64,000 nt of DNA from Streptomyces sp. NBC_00569 (GTDB taxonomy: Bacteria; Actinomycetota; Actinomycetes; Streptomycetales; Streptomycetaceae), in the NCBI RefSeq assembly GCF_036345255.1, contig NZ_CP107783.1, positions 7,176,001-7,240,000 of the forward strand, read 5' to 3'. A program made the position numbers and the translations under genes. Positions within the stretch are counted from its first letter, which is position 1, and each line of letters starts with the position of its first letter. Below the pieces are notes generated by a model. That model was not told the DNA's origin. It was given only the letters and a program-made list of their open reading frames with translations, and ran no database searches. This document shows positions 21,408 through 29,879 of the stretch, piece by piece.

Positions 21408-21974
21408 ATGTCCGGGATCACTGACAACGGCGTACTGCTGCTGCCGGCGGCGGAACGGACCGCCGCGCCCTGGAAGAACGGCGGCGGGACCACGCGCGAG
21501 ATCGCGGCCGCGCCACCGGGGGCGGACATGAGCGTCTTCCGCTGGCGGGTGAGCCTCGCGGACGTCGAGGGCGACGGCCCGTTCTCGACGTTCCCCGAAG
21601 TCGACCGGACCCTGACGATGGTCGAGGGCGCCGGCATGGAACTGACTCTCGGCGGCGAACTCAGAACCGTGGACGAGCGCTACGTTCCACAGGACTTCCG
21701 AGGCGACGTCCCGACCGACTGCCACCTCATCGACGGCCCGGTCGTGAACTTCAACGTCATGTGGCGCAGGGGAGCGGGCACGCCCCCGTCGGTGGCAGTG
21801 GTCCGGGGCCGCCTCACCATCACCGGCAAGGCCCTGGTGGTAGCCCTCGACGAACAGGGCGCCGACATCGCCGACGTCACGCTCAACCGCTACGACGCGG
21901 CGCTGATGGACGCCACCACCAGTACGGCCGCTCTGCACGCCAGAGGGCGCACCGCCGTAGTCACGTTCTCCTGA
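21408..21974 (+). CDS. HutD/Ves family protein
   Basis: 188 residues. The hallmark PWKNGGGTTREIA lies at residues about 22-34, followed by FRWRVSLADVEGDGPFSTFPEVDRTLTMVEG and NFNVMWRRG, typical of the cupin-like HutD/Ves family, linked in other bacteria to histidine utilisation or cold response. Enzymatic role unknown. It starts 43 bases after the acyl-CoA dehydrogenase gene; whether it belongs to the same transcript is unclear. The region downstream is the large tandem repeat. Confidence 0.85.
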   Translation: MSGITDNGVLLLPAAERTAAPWKNGGGTTREIAAAPPGADMSVFRWRVSLADVEGDGPFSTFPEVDRTLTMVEGAGMELTLGGELRTVDERYVPQDFRGDVPTDCHLIDGPVVNFNVMWRRGAGTPPSVAVVRGRLTITGKALVVALDEQGADIADVTLNRYDAALMDATTSTAALHARGRTAVVTFS

Positions 21975-22595
21975 GCGCCACACCGCCGGAAAAGGAGAGC
22001 CCCACCGTCCGGCAGCCGCCCCCGACGGGAGGGGACGTGGCGGGATGTGCGCGCGGAGCCACCCCAGGGAGCGCCCGGGACGCAACCCTCTGGTGCCCAG
22101 AACCCATAGAACGGCGACCACGTACATCCCGCCGCGTCCCCGCACCCCTAAACGGCGAGACGCGGCACGCACGGCGCAGCACCCTCAAACGGCGAGACGC
22201 ACGGAGAGCGGCGTAGCACCCCTGGACGGCGAGACGCACCGAGAACGGCGCAGCACTCCCAACGGCGAAACACAGGAAGGACCTCGCAGCGCGCACGAAG
22301 GGCGAGGCGCGGCACGCACGGCGCCGCACCCCCGAATGGCGAGGCGACGCACCGCGCGGCGCCCCCGAACGGCGAGACGCACCGAGAGCGGCGCAGCACC
22401 CCCCCACGCACAGGGCGAGGCGCGGAACGCACGGTGCCGTACTCAGGAACGGCGAGACGCACCGAGAGCGGCGCAGCACCCCACACACACCGCGAGACGC
22501 GGCACGCACGGTGCCGCACCCGGGAACGGTGAGACGCCCCACGGCCGAGGCCGCGAGGCGCGCCGCACCACGGCCGGACGCGGCACCGGAGCGCG
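21975..22595. other. 621-base gap holding a degenerate tandem repeat array
   Basis: There is no credible gene. From 22151 to about 22545 the sequence is an array of about 11 units averaging 37 bases (see the repeat entry). Open frames across it on both strands give low-complexity Arg/Ala/Ser-rich translations, and 37 is not a multiple of three. The flanking genes (hutD-like and the acyl-CoA dehydrogenase at 22596) converge on it. Confidence 0.8.
22151..22545. repeat. Degenerate tandem repeat, about 11 units of about 37 bp
   Basis: Unit starts read by eye: 22151, 22188, 22225, 22261, 22298, 22335, 22368, 22411, 22448, 22488 and 22525; seven or more steps are 36-37 bases, others 33-43. Each unit opens with AACGGCGAGACGC or a close variant. 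Two variants then occur: GGCACGCACGG (units 1, 5, 8, 10) and ACCGAGAGCGGCGCAGCACC (units 2, 3, 7, 9). There are no unique spacers. It resembles a bacterial minisatellite. Confidence 0.85.
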
Positions 22596-23558
22596 TCAGC
22601 CCTCCAGCACCCGAGCCCGGCAAGCCGCAGGCGTCCCCCAGGCGTCCCGCAGCGGTCGGGCCTTGCGCAGCCACAGCGACAGGTCCAGCTCCTGCGTGTA
22701 CCCGATCGCCCCATGGAGCTGAAGCGCAGCCCGCGCCGCCGCGTAGGACGCCTCACCCGCAGCGACCTTCGCCGCCGCAATGTCCCCGGGCGCAAGCGAG
22801 AGCGCCGCCCCGAACACCAGCGGCCGCGCGAACTCCAGCCCCGTGAGCGCGTCCGCGAGCCGGTGTTTCACTGCCTGGAAGGAGCCGATGGGGGCGCCGA
22901 ACTGGGTGCGCTGCGTGACGTATTCGACGGTCCGGTGCAGCAGGGAGAGCCCCACGCCGAGCGACTGCGCGGCGGTGAGGAACGAGGCGAGGTCCCCAGC
23001 CCGCGCCGCCGCGTCCCGCACGTCCGGCCCCCGCGCGAGCAGGGTCCCACCGTCCGCAGGCGCGTAGAGCCGGCGGGCAGGATCGGCGGACGGCAGCAGA
23101 GGCCCGTGGCCGCCGGAGGCGAGCCGCAGCTCGTCACCGCTGACGACGAAGACGGCGTCGGCGCAATCCGCGTCGAGGACGTACGAGGAGCCCACGCCCA
23201 AGGAGACGACCGCGTCCCCGGAGGCGATCTGGGGAAGCCATTCCTTGGCGACATCGGGCAGGAAGGCCAACAGCCGAGCGGCGGCAGCAGTCTCCACCAC
23301 GGGCCCAGGCACTCCGTGTCGCCCCAACTCGACGTAGGAGAGGGCCAGTTCGACCGGCAGGAACCCCGCCCCGTCGAACGCCTCCGGAACGCCGAGCGCG
23401 AAGACCCCCGTCCCGCCCAGCCGCTCCCACAGAGCCCGCCCGGGCCCATGGTCGCCGGACGACCAGGCCCGGATCACAGCGGGCGTATCCGCGGAGCCCA
23501 GAAGCCGGTCGAGCGTGCGCCCGAACTCGCCCTGCTCCGCGTCGAGGAGGAACCTCAT
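22596..23558 (-). CDS. Acyl-CoA dehydrogenase small subunit, FadE32/FadE33 (IpdE2)-like
   Basis: 320 residues, the length of M. tuberculosis FadE32/FadE33 and shorter than canonical acyl-CoA dehydrogenases. The N-terminal helical part MRFLLDAEQGEFGRTLDRLL and C-terminal QFGAPIGSFQAVKHRLADALTGLE and LHGAIGYTQELDLSLWLRKA are clear. It follows the FadE31-like gene with a TGATG overlap, fitting a heterotetrameric enzyme. Such pairs dehydrogenate CoA thioesters of the last two steroid rings; which intermediate this pair uses cannot be decided here. Confidence 0.78.
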   Translation of the reverse strand: MRFLLDAEQGEFGRTLDRLLGSADTPAVIRAWSSGDHGPGRALWERLGGTGVFALGVPEAFDGAGFLPVELALSYVELGRHGVPGPVVETAAAARLLAFLPDVAKEWLPQIASGDAVVSLGVGSSYVLDADCADAVFVVSGDELRLASGGHGPLLPSADPARRLYAPADGGTLLARGPDVRDAAARAGDLASFLTAAQSLGVGLSLLHRTVEYVTQRTQFGAPIGSFQAVKHRLADALTGLEFARPLVFGAALSLAPGDIAAAKVAAGEASYAAARAALQLHGAIGYTQELDLSLWLRKARPLRDAWGTPAACRARVLEG

Positions 23559-24700
23559 CAGCGCCGTCCCTTCGGCAGGCCGAGCAGCCGCTCGGCGATG
23601 ATGTCGCGCTGGATCTCGTTGGTCCCCGCATAGATGGGTCCGGCAAGGGAGAAGACGTAGCCCTCGCCCCACCCCCCGTCGTCGGCCAGCTCCCCGTCCG
23701 CGCCGAGAAGATCGAGCGCGGTCTCATGCAGAGCTATGTCGTACTCGGACCAGAACACCTTGTTCAGACTGGACTCGGCGCCGATCGTCCCGCCGGCCGC
23801 GAACCGCGACGCATTGGCGTAGGTGAACAACTGGTACGCCCGTGCCCCGATCAAGGCATCGGCGACCCGATCGCGAGTGCCCGCGTCTTCCCCTCGCTCC
23901 CGCCACAGCCGCACGAGCCGGTCGGCGGAAGCGAGGAAGCGCCCGGGGGAGCGCAGGGTGAGCCCCCGCTCGTTCCCCGTGGTGGACATCGCGATCCGCC
24001 ACCCGTTGCCAGGCTCACCGACGACGTCCGCGTCGGGTACGAAGACGCGGTCGAGGAACAGCTCGGCGAACGCGGGCTTCCCGTCGAGCCGCCCGATGGG
24101 CCGCACGGTCACCCCGGGCGCCCGCAGGTCGAACATCAGGTAGGTCAGGCCCTGATGGGGCTTGGGCGCGTCGGGGTCCGTACGGAAGATGCCGAAGGCG
24201 CGGTCGGCGAACGCGGCACGCGAAGACCAGGTCTTCTGCCCGGACAGCAGCCAGCCCCCCTCGGTGCGCACGGCCTTGGACTTGAGGGACGCCAGGTCGG
24301 AACCGGCCTCGGGCTCGGACCAGGCCTGCGCCCAGATCGTCTCGCCGCTCGCCATGGACGGCAGCACCCGGGCCCGCTGCTCGGGGGTGCCGTGGTCGAA
24401 GAGGGTCGGCGCGAGCAGGTTGATGCCGTTCTGCGAAACACGGCCCGGGGCGCCCGCGGCGTAGTACTCCTCCTCGAAGAGCAGCCACGTGAAGATGTCG
24501 GCGCCCCGCCCTCCGAACTCCTCGGGCCAGGACACCACCGACCAGCGGCCGGCGTGGAGCTCGGCCTCCCACGCGCGGTGCGCAGCGAACCCCTCCTCGG
24601 TCTCCAGGGACGGCAGCGGCTCGCCCGGGACATGCGCGGCAAGCCACTCCCGTGCCTCGGCGCGGAGCGCGTCCTCCAAGGGCGTGAAGTCGAGGTCCAT
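23558..24700 (-). CDS. fadE31: Acyl-CoA dehydrogenase, FadE31 (IpdE1)-like
   Basis: 380 residues. Typical motifs: WSEPEAGSDLASLKSKAVR (FAD/substrate region), GQKTWSSRAAFAD, GEPGNGWRIAMSTTGNERG and the C-terminal GPIYAGTNEIQRDIIAERLLGLPKG. In the last motif the Glu of the YEGT active site of medium-chain acyl-CoA dehydrogenase is Ala, as also in fadE30 nearby; this is a feature of the steroid-type subfamily. It lies between an enoyl-CoA hydratase-family gene and the small FadE subunit, with overlapping starts and stops, and is expected to form alpha2-beta2 complexes with that subunit. Confidence 0.8.
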   Translation of the reverse strand: MDLDFTPLEDALRAEAREWLAAHVPGEPLPSLETEEGFAAHRAWEAELHAGRWSVVSWPEEFGGRGADIFTWLLFEEEYYAAGAPGRVSQNGINLLAPTLFDHGTPEQRARVLPSMASGETIWAQAWSEPEAGSDLASLKSKAVRTEGGWLLSGQKTWSSRAAFADRAFGIFRTDPDAPKPHQGLTYLMFDLRAPGVTVRPIGRLDGKPAFAELFLDRVFVPDADVVGEPGNGWRIAMSTTGNERGLTLRSPGRFLASADRLVRLWRERGEDAGTRDRVADALIGARAYQLFTYANASRFAAGGTIGAESSLNKVFWSEYDIALHETALDLLGADGELADDGGWGEGYVFSLAGPIYAGTNEIQRDIIAERLLGLPKGRR

Positions 24701-25611
24701 CAGGCATTCGCCTCCTTCATCGCGCGTACGTCCATGCCGCCGAGGGAGTCCTTCGCCGTCTCCGCGTTGTGCGCGTGGGCGAGATGGTGCAGGCCGAACA
24801 CGGAGTCCATGCCCGCGTGCAGGCCCTGCAGGTCCTCCGCCTGGTTCACCGCCCGCTTGGTGAGGGCGAGCCCGAGCCGCGGCATCTCGGCGACGCGCAA
24901 CGCCAACTCGTCCGTCGTCCCGGCCAGTTCACCGCGCGATACGACGCGGTTGACCATCCCCACCTCGTACGCCCGGCGGGCGCTCATCCGGTCGCCGGTG
25001 AACAGGAACTCCTTGGCGACGCGCGGCGGCATCACCCAGGGGTGCGCGAAGTACTCGACGCCGGGGATCCCCATGCGCACGACGGGATCCGCGAAGAACG
25101 CGTCGTCGGAGGCCACGATCAGGTCGCAGACCCACGCGAGCATCAGCCCGCCCGCCACACACGCCCCGTGGACCGAGGCGATCACCGGCTTCGGCAGCTC
25201 GCGCCAGCGCCGGCACATGCCGAGATACACCTCCGACTCACGGGCGAACCGCGACTCGGCGCCCTGCTTGTCCGAGTGGTCCCACCAGAGCCCGGCCCGC
25301 CGCTCGAAGGGCAGATGCGCGTCCCGCTCCGGGGTGCCGATGTCGTGCCCCGCGGAGAAGTGGTCCCCCGCGCCGGCCAGGACGACGACCTTGACGTCGG
25401 GGTCGTCGGCCGCGCGGTAGAAGGCGGCGTCCAGGGCGTAGGTCATCGCCGAGTTCTGCGCGTTGCGGTACCGCGGACGGTTCATCGTCACGTACGCGAC
25501 CGGGCCGCGGCGCTCGTACAGGACAGGCTCGGGACCCTGGTGCGGGGCGGGCTCGGGGCCCTCGTGCGGGGCGGGTCGAGGACTGTCGTGGGCTGCGGGC
25601 ATCGGAAACAT
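24700..25611 (-). CDS. Enoyl-CoA hydratase/isomerase family protein (EchA19-like)
   Basis: 303 residues from the ATG at 25611; an ATG at 25602 is also possible. The N-terminal 30 residues form a repetitive His/Glu/Gly/Pro leader (HEGPEPAPHQGPEP) before the crotonase fold starts at VLYERRGPVAYVTMNRP. The oxyanion-hole segment GAGDHFSAGHDIG and the second CoA-site segment HGACVAGGLMLAWVCDLIVA are present; AFFADPVVRMGIPG holds the usual catalytic region. It is the first gene of the minus-strand operon with fadE31 and the small FadE subunit. The KstR2-like operator at 25617-25636 ends six bases before the start. Confidence 0.85.
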   Translation of the reverse strand: MFPMPAAHDSPRPAPHEGPEPAPHQGPEPVLYERRGPVAYVTMNRPRYRNAQNSAMTYALDAAFYRAADDPDVKVVVLAGAGDHFSAGHDIGTPERDAHLPFERRAGLWWDHSDKQGAESRFARESEVYLGMCRRWRELPKPVIASVHGACVAGGLMLAWVCDLIVASDDAFFADPVVRMGIPGVEYFAHPWVMPPRVAKEFLFTGDRMSARRAYEVGMVNRVVSRGELAGTTDELALRVAEMPRLGLALTKRAVNQAEDLQGLHAGMDSVFGLHHLAHAHNAETAKDSLGGMDVRAMKEANA

Positions 25612-25616
25612 CCTTC

Positions 25617-25636
25617 CCTAACAAGTGTTTGGTAGG
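25617..25636. promoter_or_regulatory. KstR2-type operator, copy 1
   Basis: CCTAACAAGTGTTTGGTAGG between the divergent enoyl-CoA hydratase gene and fadE30. Its core AACAAGTGTTTGGT matches the published KstR2 consensus AnCAAGnnCTTGnT at all but one defined position. It overlaps both promoters. The kstR2 gene lies 2 kb to the right in the fadE30 operon. Confidence 0.75.
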
Positions 25637-25649
25637 TTAACGTACGTCC

Positions 25650-26792
25650 ATGAGCAGCGTCGAGGAGTTTCGCGCCGAGATCCGGGCCTGGCTCGCGGAC
25701 CATCTCGTAGGGGAGTTCGCCGAGTTGAGGGGCCGCGGCGGGCCGGGCCGTGAGCACGAGGCGTTCGAAGGGCGGCTCGCCTGGGAGCGGCACATGGCGG
25801 CGCACGGGTGGACCTGCGTCGGCTGGCCCGTCGAGCACGGAGGCCGCGGCGCGAGCCTCGAGGAACAGATCGCGTTCCACGAGGAGTACGCGCTCGCGGA
25901 CGCGCCCGCCCGGGTCAACCACATCGGTGAGCAGCTCCTCGGACCGACGCTCATCGCCTTCGGCACGGAGGAGCAGAAGAAGCGCTTCCTGCCGCCGATC
26001 GTCGCCGTCGAGGAGCTGTGGTGCCAGGGCTACAGCGAGCCGGACGCGGGCTCCGACCTGGCGAACGTCCGCACGAGAGGCGCCCTGTCACCCGACGGTT
26101 CGCAGTGGGTCGTCGACGGTCAGAAGATCTGGACCTCGCTCGCCCATGAGGCGCAGTGGTGCTTCGTCGTCGCCCGCACCGAACCCGGCTCGCGGCGGCA
26201 CGCCGGCCTGTCCTATCTCCTCGTGCCCCTGGACCGGCCGGGCGTAGAGGTGCGCCCCATCGTGCAGCTCACGGGCACCAGCGAGTTCAACGAGGTGTTC
26301 TTCGACGGAGCCCGCACCGACGCGTCCCACGTCGTCGGCGAGCCCGGCGACGGCTGGAGGATCGCGATGGCCACCCTCGGTTTCGAGCGCGGCGTCTCCA
26401 CCCTCGGCCAGCAGGTCGGATTCCGCCGCGAATGGGACGCTCTCGCGGAGCTGGCCAGGAAGAACGGGGCGATCGCCGACCCCCTGATCCGCGACCGCCT
26501 CGTCCGGGCGTGGATCGACCTGGAGGCCATGGCGGCCTCCGCCCGGCGCGGCGTCGACCCCTCCGTCGGCAAGCTCCACTGGGCGGCCTGGCACCGCGGT
26601 CTCGGTGAGCTCGCCATGGACGTGTGCGGCGCCGCGTCCACGGTGGCCGCCGGCGAACCCTACGAACTCGACGACTGGCAGCGGCTGTTCCTCTTCTCCC
26701 GCGCCGACACCATCTACGCCGGATCCGACGAGATCCAGAAGAACATCGTCGCCGAGCGCCTGCTCGGCCTGCCCAAGGAGGCGCGGGTATGA
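25650..26792 (+). CDS. fadE30: Acyl-CoA dehydrogenase FadE30-like (HIP-CoA dehydrogenase)
   Basis: 380 residues. N-terminal MSSVEEFRAEIRAWLADHLVGEF, the FAD/substrate motif GYSEPDAGSDLANVRTRG, the GQKIWTSLAHEAQW segment and C-terminal TIYAGSDEIQKNIVAERLLGLPKEA identify a steroid-type acyl-CoA dehydrogenase; the classical active-site Glu of YEG is Ala. FadE30 introduces the first double bond into the propionyl side chain of HIP-CoA. The call is supported by gene order fadE30-ipdF-kstR2-fadA6, which resembles the mycobacterial Rv3560c-Rv3556c arrangement. The KstR2-type operator sits 14 bases before the ATG. The next gene starts within the stop (ATGA). Confidence 0.85.
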   Translation: MSSVEEFRAEIRAWLADHLVGEFAELRGRGGPGREHEAFEGRLAWERHMAAHGWTCVGWPVEHGGRGASLEEQIAFHEEYALADAPARVNHIGEQLLGPTLIAFGTEEQKKRFLPPIVAVEELWCQGYSEPDAGSDLANVRTRGALSPDGSQWVVDGQKIWTSLAHEAQWCFVVARTEPGSRRHAGLSYLLVPLDRPGVEVRPIVQLTGTSEFNEVFFDGARTDASHVVGEPGDGWRIAMATLGFERGVSTLGQQVGFRREWDALAELARKNGAIADPLIRDRLVRAWIDLEAMAASARRGVDPSVGKLHWAAWHRGLGELAMDVCGAASTVAAGEPYELDDWQRLFLFSRADTIYAGSDEIQKNIVAERLLGLPKEARV

Positions 26793-27574
26793 GCGCGAAG
26801 CCCGAGTACGTGCCCGGCCACGGCCTGCTGAAGGGGCGCACGGCCGTCATCACCGCGGCCGCCGGAGCCGGGATCGGCGGCGCGACGGCACGCAAGTTCC
26901 TCGAGGAGGGCGCCCGCGTCCTCATCAGCGACGCCCACGCCCGCAGGCTCAAGGAGAGCGAACAGGCGCTCGCCGACGAGTTCGGCGCGGCGAACGTCGC
27001 CTCACTGCCCTGCGACGTCACCGACGAGGAACAGGTCGCGGCCCTGTTCGCGCTGGCCGCAGAGGCGCACGGCGGCCTCGACATCGTGGTCAACAACGCC
27101 GGTCTCGGCGGCACTTCGGACCTCGTCGACATGGCGGACGACCAGTGGTCCCGCGTCCTCGACGTCACCCTGAACGGGACGTTCCGGTGTACCAGGGCCG
27201 CCCTGCGTGCCTTCCGCGACACCGGCCGCCACGGCGTCGTCGTGAACAACGCGTCCGTCGTCGGCTGGCGTGCCCAGGCAGGGCAGGCCCACTACGCCGC
27301 CGCCAAGGCCGGCGTCATGGCCCTCACCCGGTGTGCCGCGATCGAGGCCGCCGCGTACGGCGTCCGGGTCAACGCGGTCTCGCCCAGCCTCGCCATGCAC
27401 CCCCATCTCGTGAAGGTCACCTCCGCCGAACTCCTCACCGAACTCACCGAGAAGGAGGCCTTCGGCCGGTACGCCGAGCCCTGGGAGATCGCCAACGTGA
27501 TCGTGTTCCTGGCGTCCGGCTACTCCTCGTACATGACGGGCGAGGTCGTCTCCGTCAGCAGCCAGCATGCGTAG
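26789..27574 (+). CDS. ipdF: Short-chain dehydrogenase IpdF-like
   Basis: 261 residues from the ATG at 26789, which overlaps the fadE30 stop. The cofactor motif is ITAAAGAGIGGATARKF, a variant glycine-rich loop, followed by VNNAGLGG, NNASVVGWRAQAGQAHYAAAKAG (active-site Ser/Tyr/Lys) and the C-terminal GYSSYMTGEVVSVSSQHA. IpdF acts as a hydroxyacyl-CoA dehydrogenase-type step in degradation of the C/D-ring propionate. Assignment is by position between fadE30 and kstR2 and by close resemblance in recall to the Rv3559c family. Confidence 0.8.
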   Translation: MSAKPEYVPGHGLLKGRTAVITAAAGAGIGGATARKFLEEGARVLISDAHARRLKESEQALADEFGAANVASLPCDVTDEEQVAALFALAAEAHGGLDIVVNNAGLGGTSDLVDMADDQWSRVLDVTLNGTFRCTRAALRAFRDTGRHGVVVNNASVVGWRAQAGQAHYAAAKAGVMALTRCAAIEAAAYGVRVNAVSPSLAMHPHLVKVTSAELLTELTEKEAFGRYAEPWEIANVIVFLASGYSSYMTGEVVSVSSQHA

Positions 27575-27610
27575 CGCCGCCGCCGCGCCGGTGAGGACGA
27601 CAATGGACCC

Positions 27611-28231
27611 GTGCCTACCAAGAAGAAGCCCCAGGTGACCGCCTCGCCCGAGCGCCGCCGCGAACTCCTCGACACCGCGGCCGAGGTCTTCGCCGCCCAG
27701 GGGTACAACGCCACGACCGTCCGCAAGATCGCCGACCACGCGGGCATGCTCGCGGGCAGCCTCTACTACCACTTCGACTCCAAGGAGTCGATGCTCGAAG
27801 AGATCCTGCGGACCTTCCTCGACGAGCTGTGGCACGGATACGACTCCGTCCTCGACTCCCGGCTCGGCCCCAGGGAAACCCTGGAGGCCCTCGTCACCGA
27901 GTCCTTCCGCGAGATCGACCGGCACCGCGCCGCCGTCGCCATCTACCAGAAGGAGTCCAAGCACCTCGCCGTCCAGGAGCGCTTCGAGTTCCTCGCTGCC
28001 TCCCAGCGCAAGTTCGAGAAGGCGTGGCTCTCCACCCTGGAGCGCGGCGTCGCCGCCGAGGTGTTCCGCGCCGACCTCGACATCCGGCTCACCTACCGGT
28101 TCGTCCGCGACACCGTCTGGGTCGCCGCGTCCTGGTACCGCCCCGGCGGACAGCACAGCCCCGAGGAGATCGCCCGCCAGTACCTCTCGATGGTCCTGGA
28201 CGGCATCGCCGTACGCGTCACCCAACCCTGA
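27611..28231 (+). CDS. kstR2: TetR family regulator KstR2-like
   Basis: 206 residues starting at GTG 27611. The helix-turn-helix domain reads ELLDTAAEVFAAQGYNATTVRKIADHAGMLAGSLYYHFDSKESMLEEIL, with a ligand domain after residue 70 typical of this TetR branch. KstR2 represses C/D-ring genes and is released by HIP-CoA in mycobacteria and rhodococci. Here the gene lies inside the fadE30-ipdF-kstR2-fadA6 cluster, and two palindromes resembling the KstR2 consensus occur at 25617-25636 and 36261-36280. Control of its own operon through the first site is the simplest reading. Confidence 0.85.
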   Translation: MPTKKKPQVTASPERRRELLDTAAEVFAAQGYNATTVRKIADHAGMLAGSLYYHFDSKESMLEEILRTFLDELWHGYDSVLDSRLGPRETLEALVTESFREIDRHRAAVAIYQKESKHLAVQERFEFLAASQRKFEKAWLSTLERGVAAEVFRADLDIRLTYRFVRDTVWVAASWYRPGGQHSPEEIARQYLSMVLDGIAVRVTQP

Positions 28232-28244
28232 AGGGAAACCCGTC

Positions 28245-29402
28245 ATGGCCGAGGCCTACATAGTCGAAGCGGTCCGCACCCCCGTCGGACGGCGCAAGGG
28301 AGGCCTCGCCGCCGCCCACCCCGCCGACCTCGGCGCGCACGTCCTCAAGGAGCTCGTCGCCCGCTCCGGGATCGACCCCGCCGCCGTCGAGGACGTCGTC
28401 TTCGGCTGCCTCGACACGGTGGGCCCGCAGGCCGGTGACATCGCGCGGACGGCCTGGCTCGCCGCCGGCCTCCCCGAGGAGGTCCCCGGCGTGACCATCG
28501 ACCGCCAGTGCGGTTCGTCACAGCAGGCCGTGCACTTCGCGGCGCAGGGCGTCCTGTCCGGCACCCAGGACCTCGTCGTCGCCGGCGGCACCCAGAACAT
28601 GACGCAGATCCCCATCGCCTTCGCCTCCCGCCAGGCCGCCGAGCCCCTCGGCCTCACGGACGGCCCGTACGCGGGCAGCGAGGGCTGGCGCGCCCGCTAC
28701 GGCGACCAGCCGGTGAACCAGTTCCACGGCGCCGAGCTCATCGCCCGAAAGTGGGGCATCACCCGCCGTGACCAGGAGGAGTGGGCCCTGCGCTCCCACG
28801 AGCGGGCGATCCGCGCCATCGACGAGGGCCGCTTCGCCCGCGAGACCACCGCCTACGGAGACGTCACCGTGGACGAGGGCCCCCGCCGCGACACCACTCT
28901 GGAGAAGATGGCGGGCCTCAAGCCCGTCGTCGAGGGCGGCACGATCACCGCGGCCTGCTCCTCGCAGGTCTCCGACGGCGCCGCCGCGATGCTCCTCGCC
29001 TCGGAGCGCGCCGTACGCGAGCACGGCCTCACCCCGCGCGCCCGCGTCCACCACCTCTCCGTACGCGGCGAGGACCCCATCCGCATGCTCTCCGCGCCGA
29101 TCCCCGCGACGGCGTACGCGCTGAAGAAGACCGGCCTGTCCATGGACGACATCGACCTCGTCGAGATCAACGAGGCCTTCGCCCCCGTCGTCCTCGCCTG
29201 GCTCAAGGAGACGGGCACGGACCCGGAGAGGGTGAACGTGAACGGGGGAGCCATCGCCCTCGGGCACCCCCTGGGCGCGACCGGCGCGAAGCTGATGACG
29301 ACGCTGCTGCACGAGCTGGAGCGCACGGGCGGGCGCTACGGACTGCAGACGATGTGCGAGGGAGGCGGCCAGGCGAACGTCACGATCATCGAGCGTCTCT
29401 AG
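28245..29402 (+). CDS. fadA6: Thiolase FadA6-like
   Basis: 385 residues. The acyl-accepting Cys89 lies in DRQCGSSQQAVHFAAQG; the catalytic His is in NGGAIALGHPLGATGAK and the second Cys in CEGGGQANVTIIE at the C-terminus. FadA6 thiolytically shortens CoA thioesters late in C/D-ring breakdown. It starts 13 bases after kstR2 and ends the plus-strand C/D operon. A strong hairpin with a T-rich tail follows at 29463-29502. Confidence 0.87.
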   Translation: MAEAYIVEAVRTPVGRRKGGLAAAHPADLGAHVLKELVARSGIDPAAVEDVVFGCLDTVGPQAGDIARTAWLAAGLPEEVPGVTIDRQCGSSQQAVHFAAQGVLSGTQDLVVAGGTQNMTQIPIAFASRQAAEPLGLTDGPYAGSEGWRARYGDQPVNQFHGAELIARKWGITRRDQEEWALRSHERAIRAIDEGRFARETTAYGDVTVDEGPRRDTTLEKMAGLKPVVEGGTITAACSSQVSDGAAAMLLASERAVREHGLTPRARVHHLSVRGEDPIRMLSAPIPATAYALKKTGLSMDDIDLVEINEAFAPVVLAWLKETGTDPERVNVNGGAIALGHPLGATGAKLMTTLLHELERTGGRYGLQTMCEGGGQANVTIIERL

Positions 29403-29462
29403 TCCCGTGAGGGTCGTGCTAAGGTCGATGACGTTGCAGTTTTGGTACCCATAGACTTTATG

Positions 29463-29502
29463 TGCGCCTGACGGGAATGTTCCTCAGGCGCATTATTGTT
29501 TT
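29463..29502 (+). terminator. Hairpin with T-rich tail between fadA6 and the cold-shock gene
   Basis: TGCGCCTGA (29463-29471) pairs with TCAGGCGCA (29484-29492) around a 12-base loop, followed by TTATTGTTTT. It is the best intrinsic terminator shape in the window, 60 bases after fadA6. It could also form in the 5' leader of the cold-shock gene, if that promoter lies around 29434-29460. Confidence 0.7.
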
Positions 29503-29601
29503 CCGGCCGGTCCTCCGGGCCAACTCCGGATGGGGCTCAATGGTGCGACTGGAGATTCGAAGGACTCGGATTTCCGTACCGCCCCAGTAAAGGAGATTGT
29601 T

Positions 29602-29805
29602 ATGGCCACCGGAACCGTGAAGTGGTTCAACTCGGAAAAGGGCTTCGGCTTCATCGAGCAGGACGGCGGCGGCGCCGACGTCTTCGCCCACTACTCCAAC
29701 ATCGCCACCTCGGGCTTCCGTGAGCTCCAGGAAGGCCAGAAGGTGACGTTCGACGTCACGCAGGGCCAGAAGGGCCCCCAGGCGGAGAACATCCTCCCCG
29801 CCTGA
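29602..29805 (+). CDS. cspA: Cold-shock domain protein
   Basis: 67 residues, [20 protein letters not shown] at the start with both RNA-binding motifs (KGFGFI and DVFAHYS), the full length of a CspA-type protein. It binds single-stranded RNA/DNA and melts mRNA structure. AAGGAG lies seven bases before the ATG. A long 5' leader (over 100 bases from any promoter candidate) is usual in this family. The DEAD-box helicase gene follows, another RNA-remodelling function. Both are unrelated to the steroid genes on either side. Confidence 0.95.
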   Translation: MATGTVKWFNSEKGFGFIEQDGGGADVFAHYSNIATSGFRELQEGQKVTFDVTQGQKGPQAENILPA

Positions 29806-29837
29806 AACACCGCTTGATCCCAAGGATCACGCACCCC

Positions 29838-29879
29838 ACGGCCGGGGTCCGCACCGCGAAGGTGCGGGCCCCGGCCCGT
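29838..29879 (+). terminator. GC-rich hairpin after cspA
   Basis: ACGGCCGGGGTCCGCACC pairs, with two small mismatches, with GGTGCGGGCCCCGGCCCGT around the loop GCGAA. It starts 32 bases after the cspA stop. There is no T-run, as is common in Streptomyces terminators. Confidence 0.65.

Noticed and set aside
22151..22545. Possible CRISPR array
   Set aside because: Successive units are similar along their whole length; there are no distinct spacers, no exact direct repeats, and no cas genes nearby.
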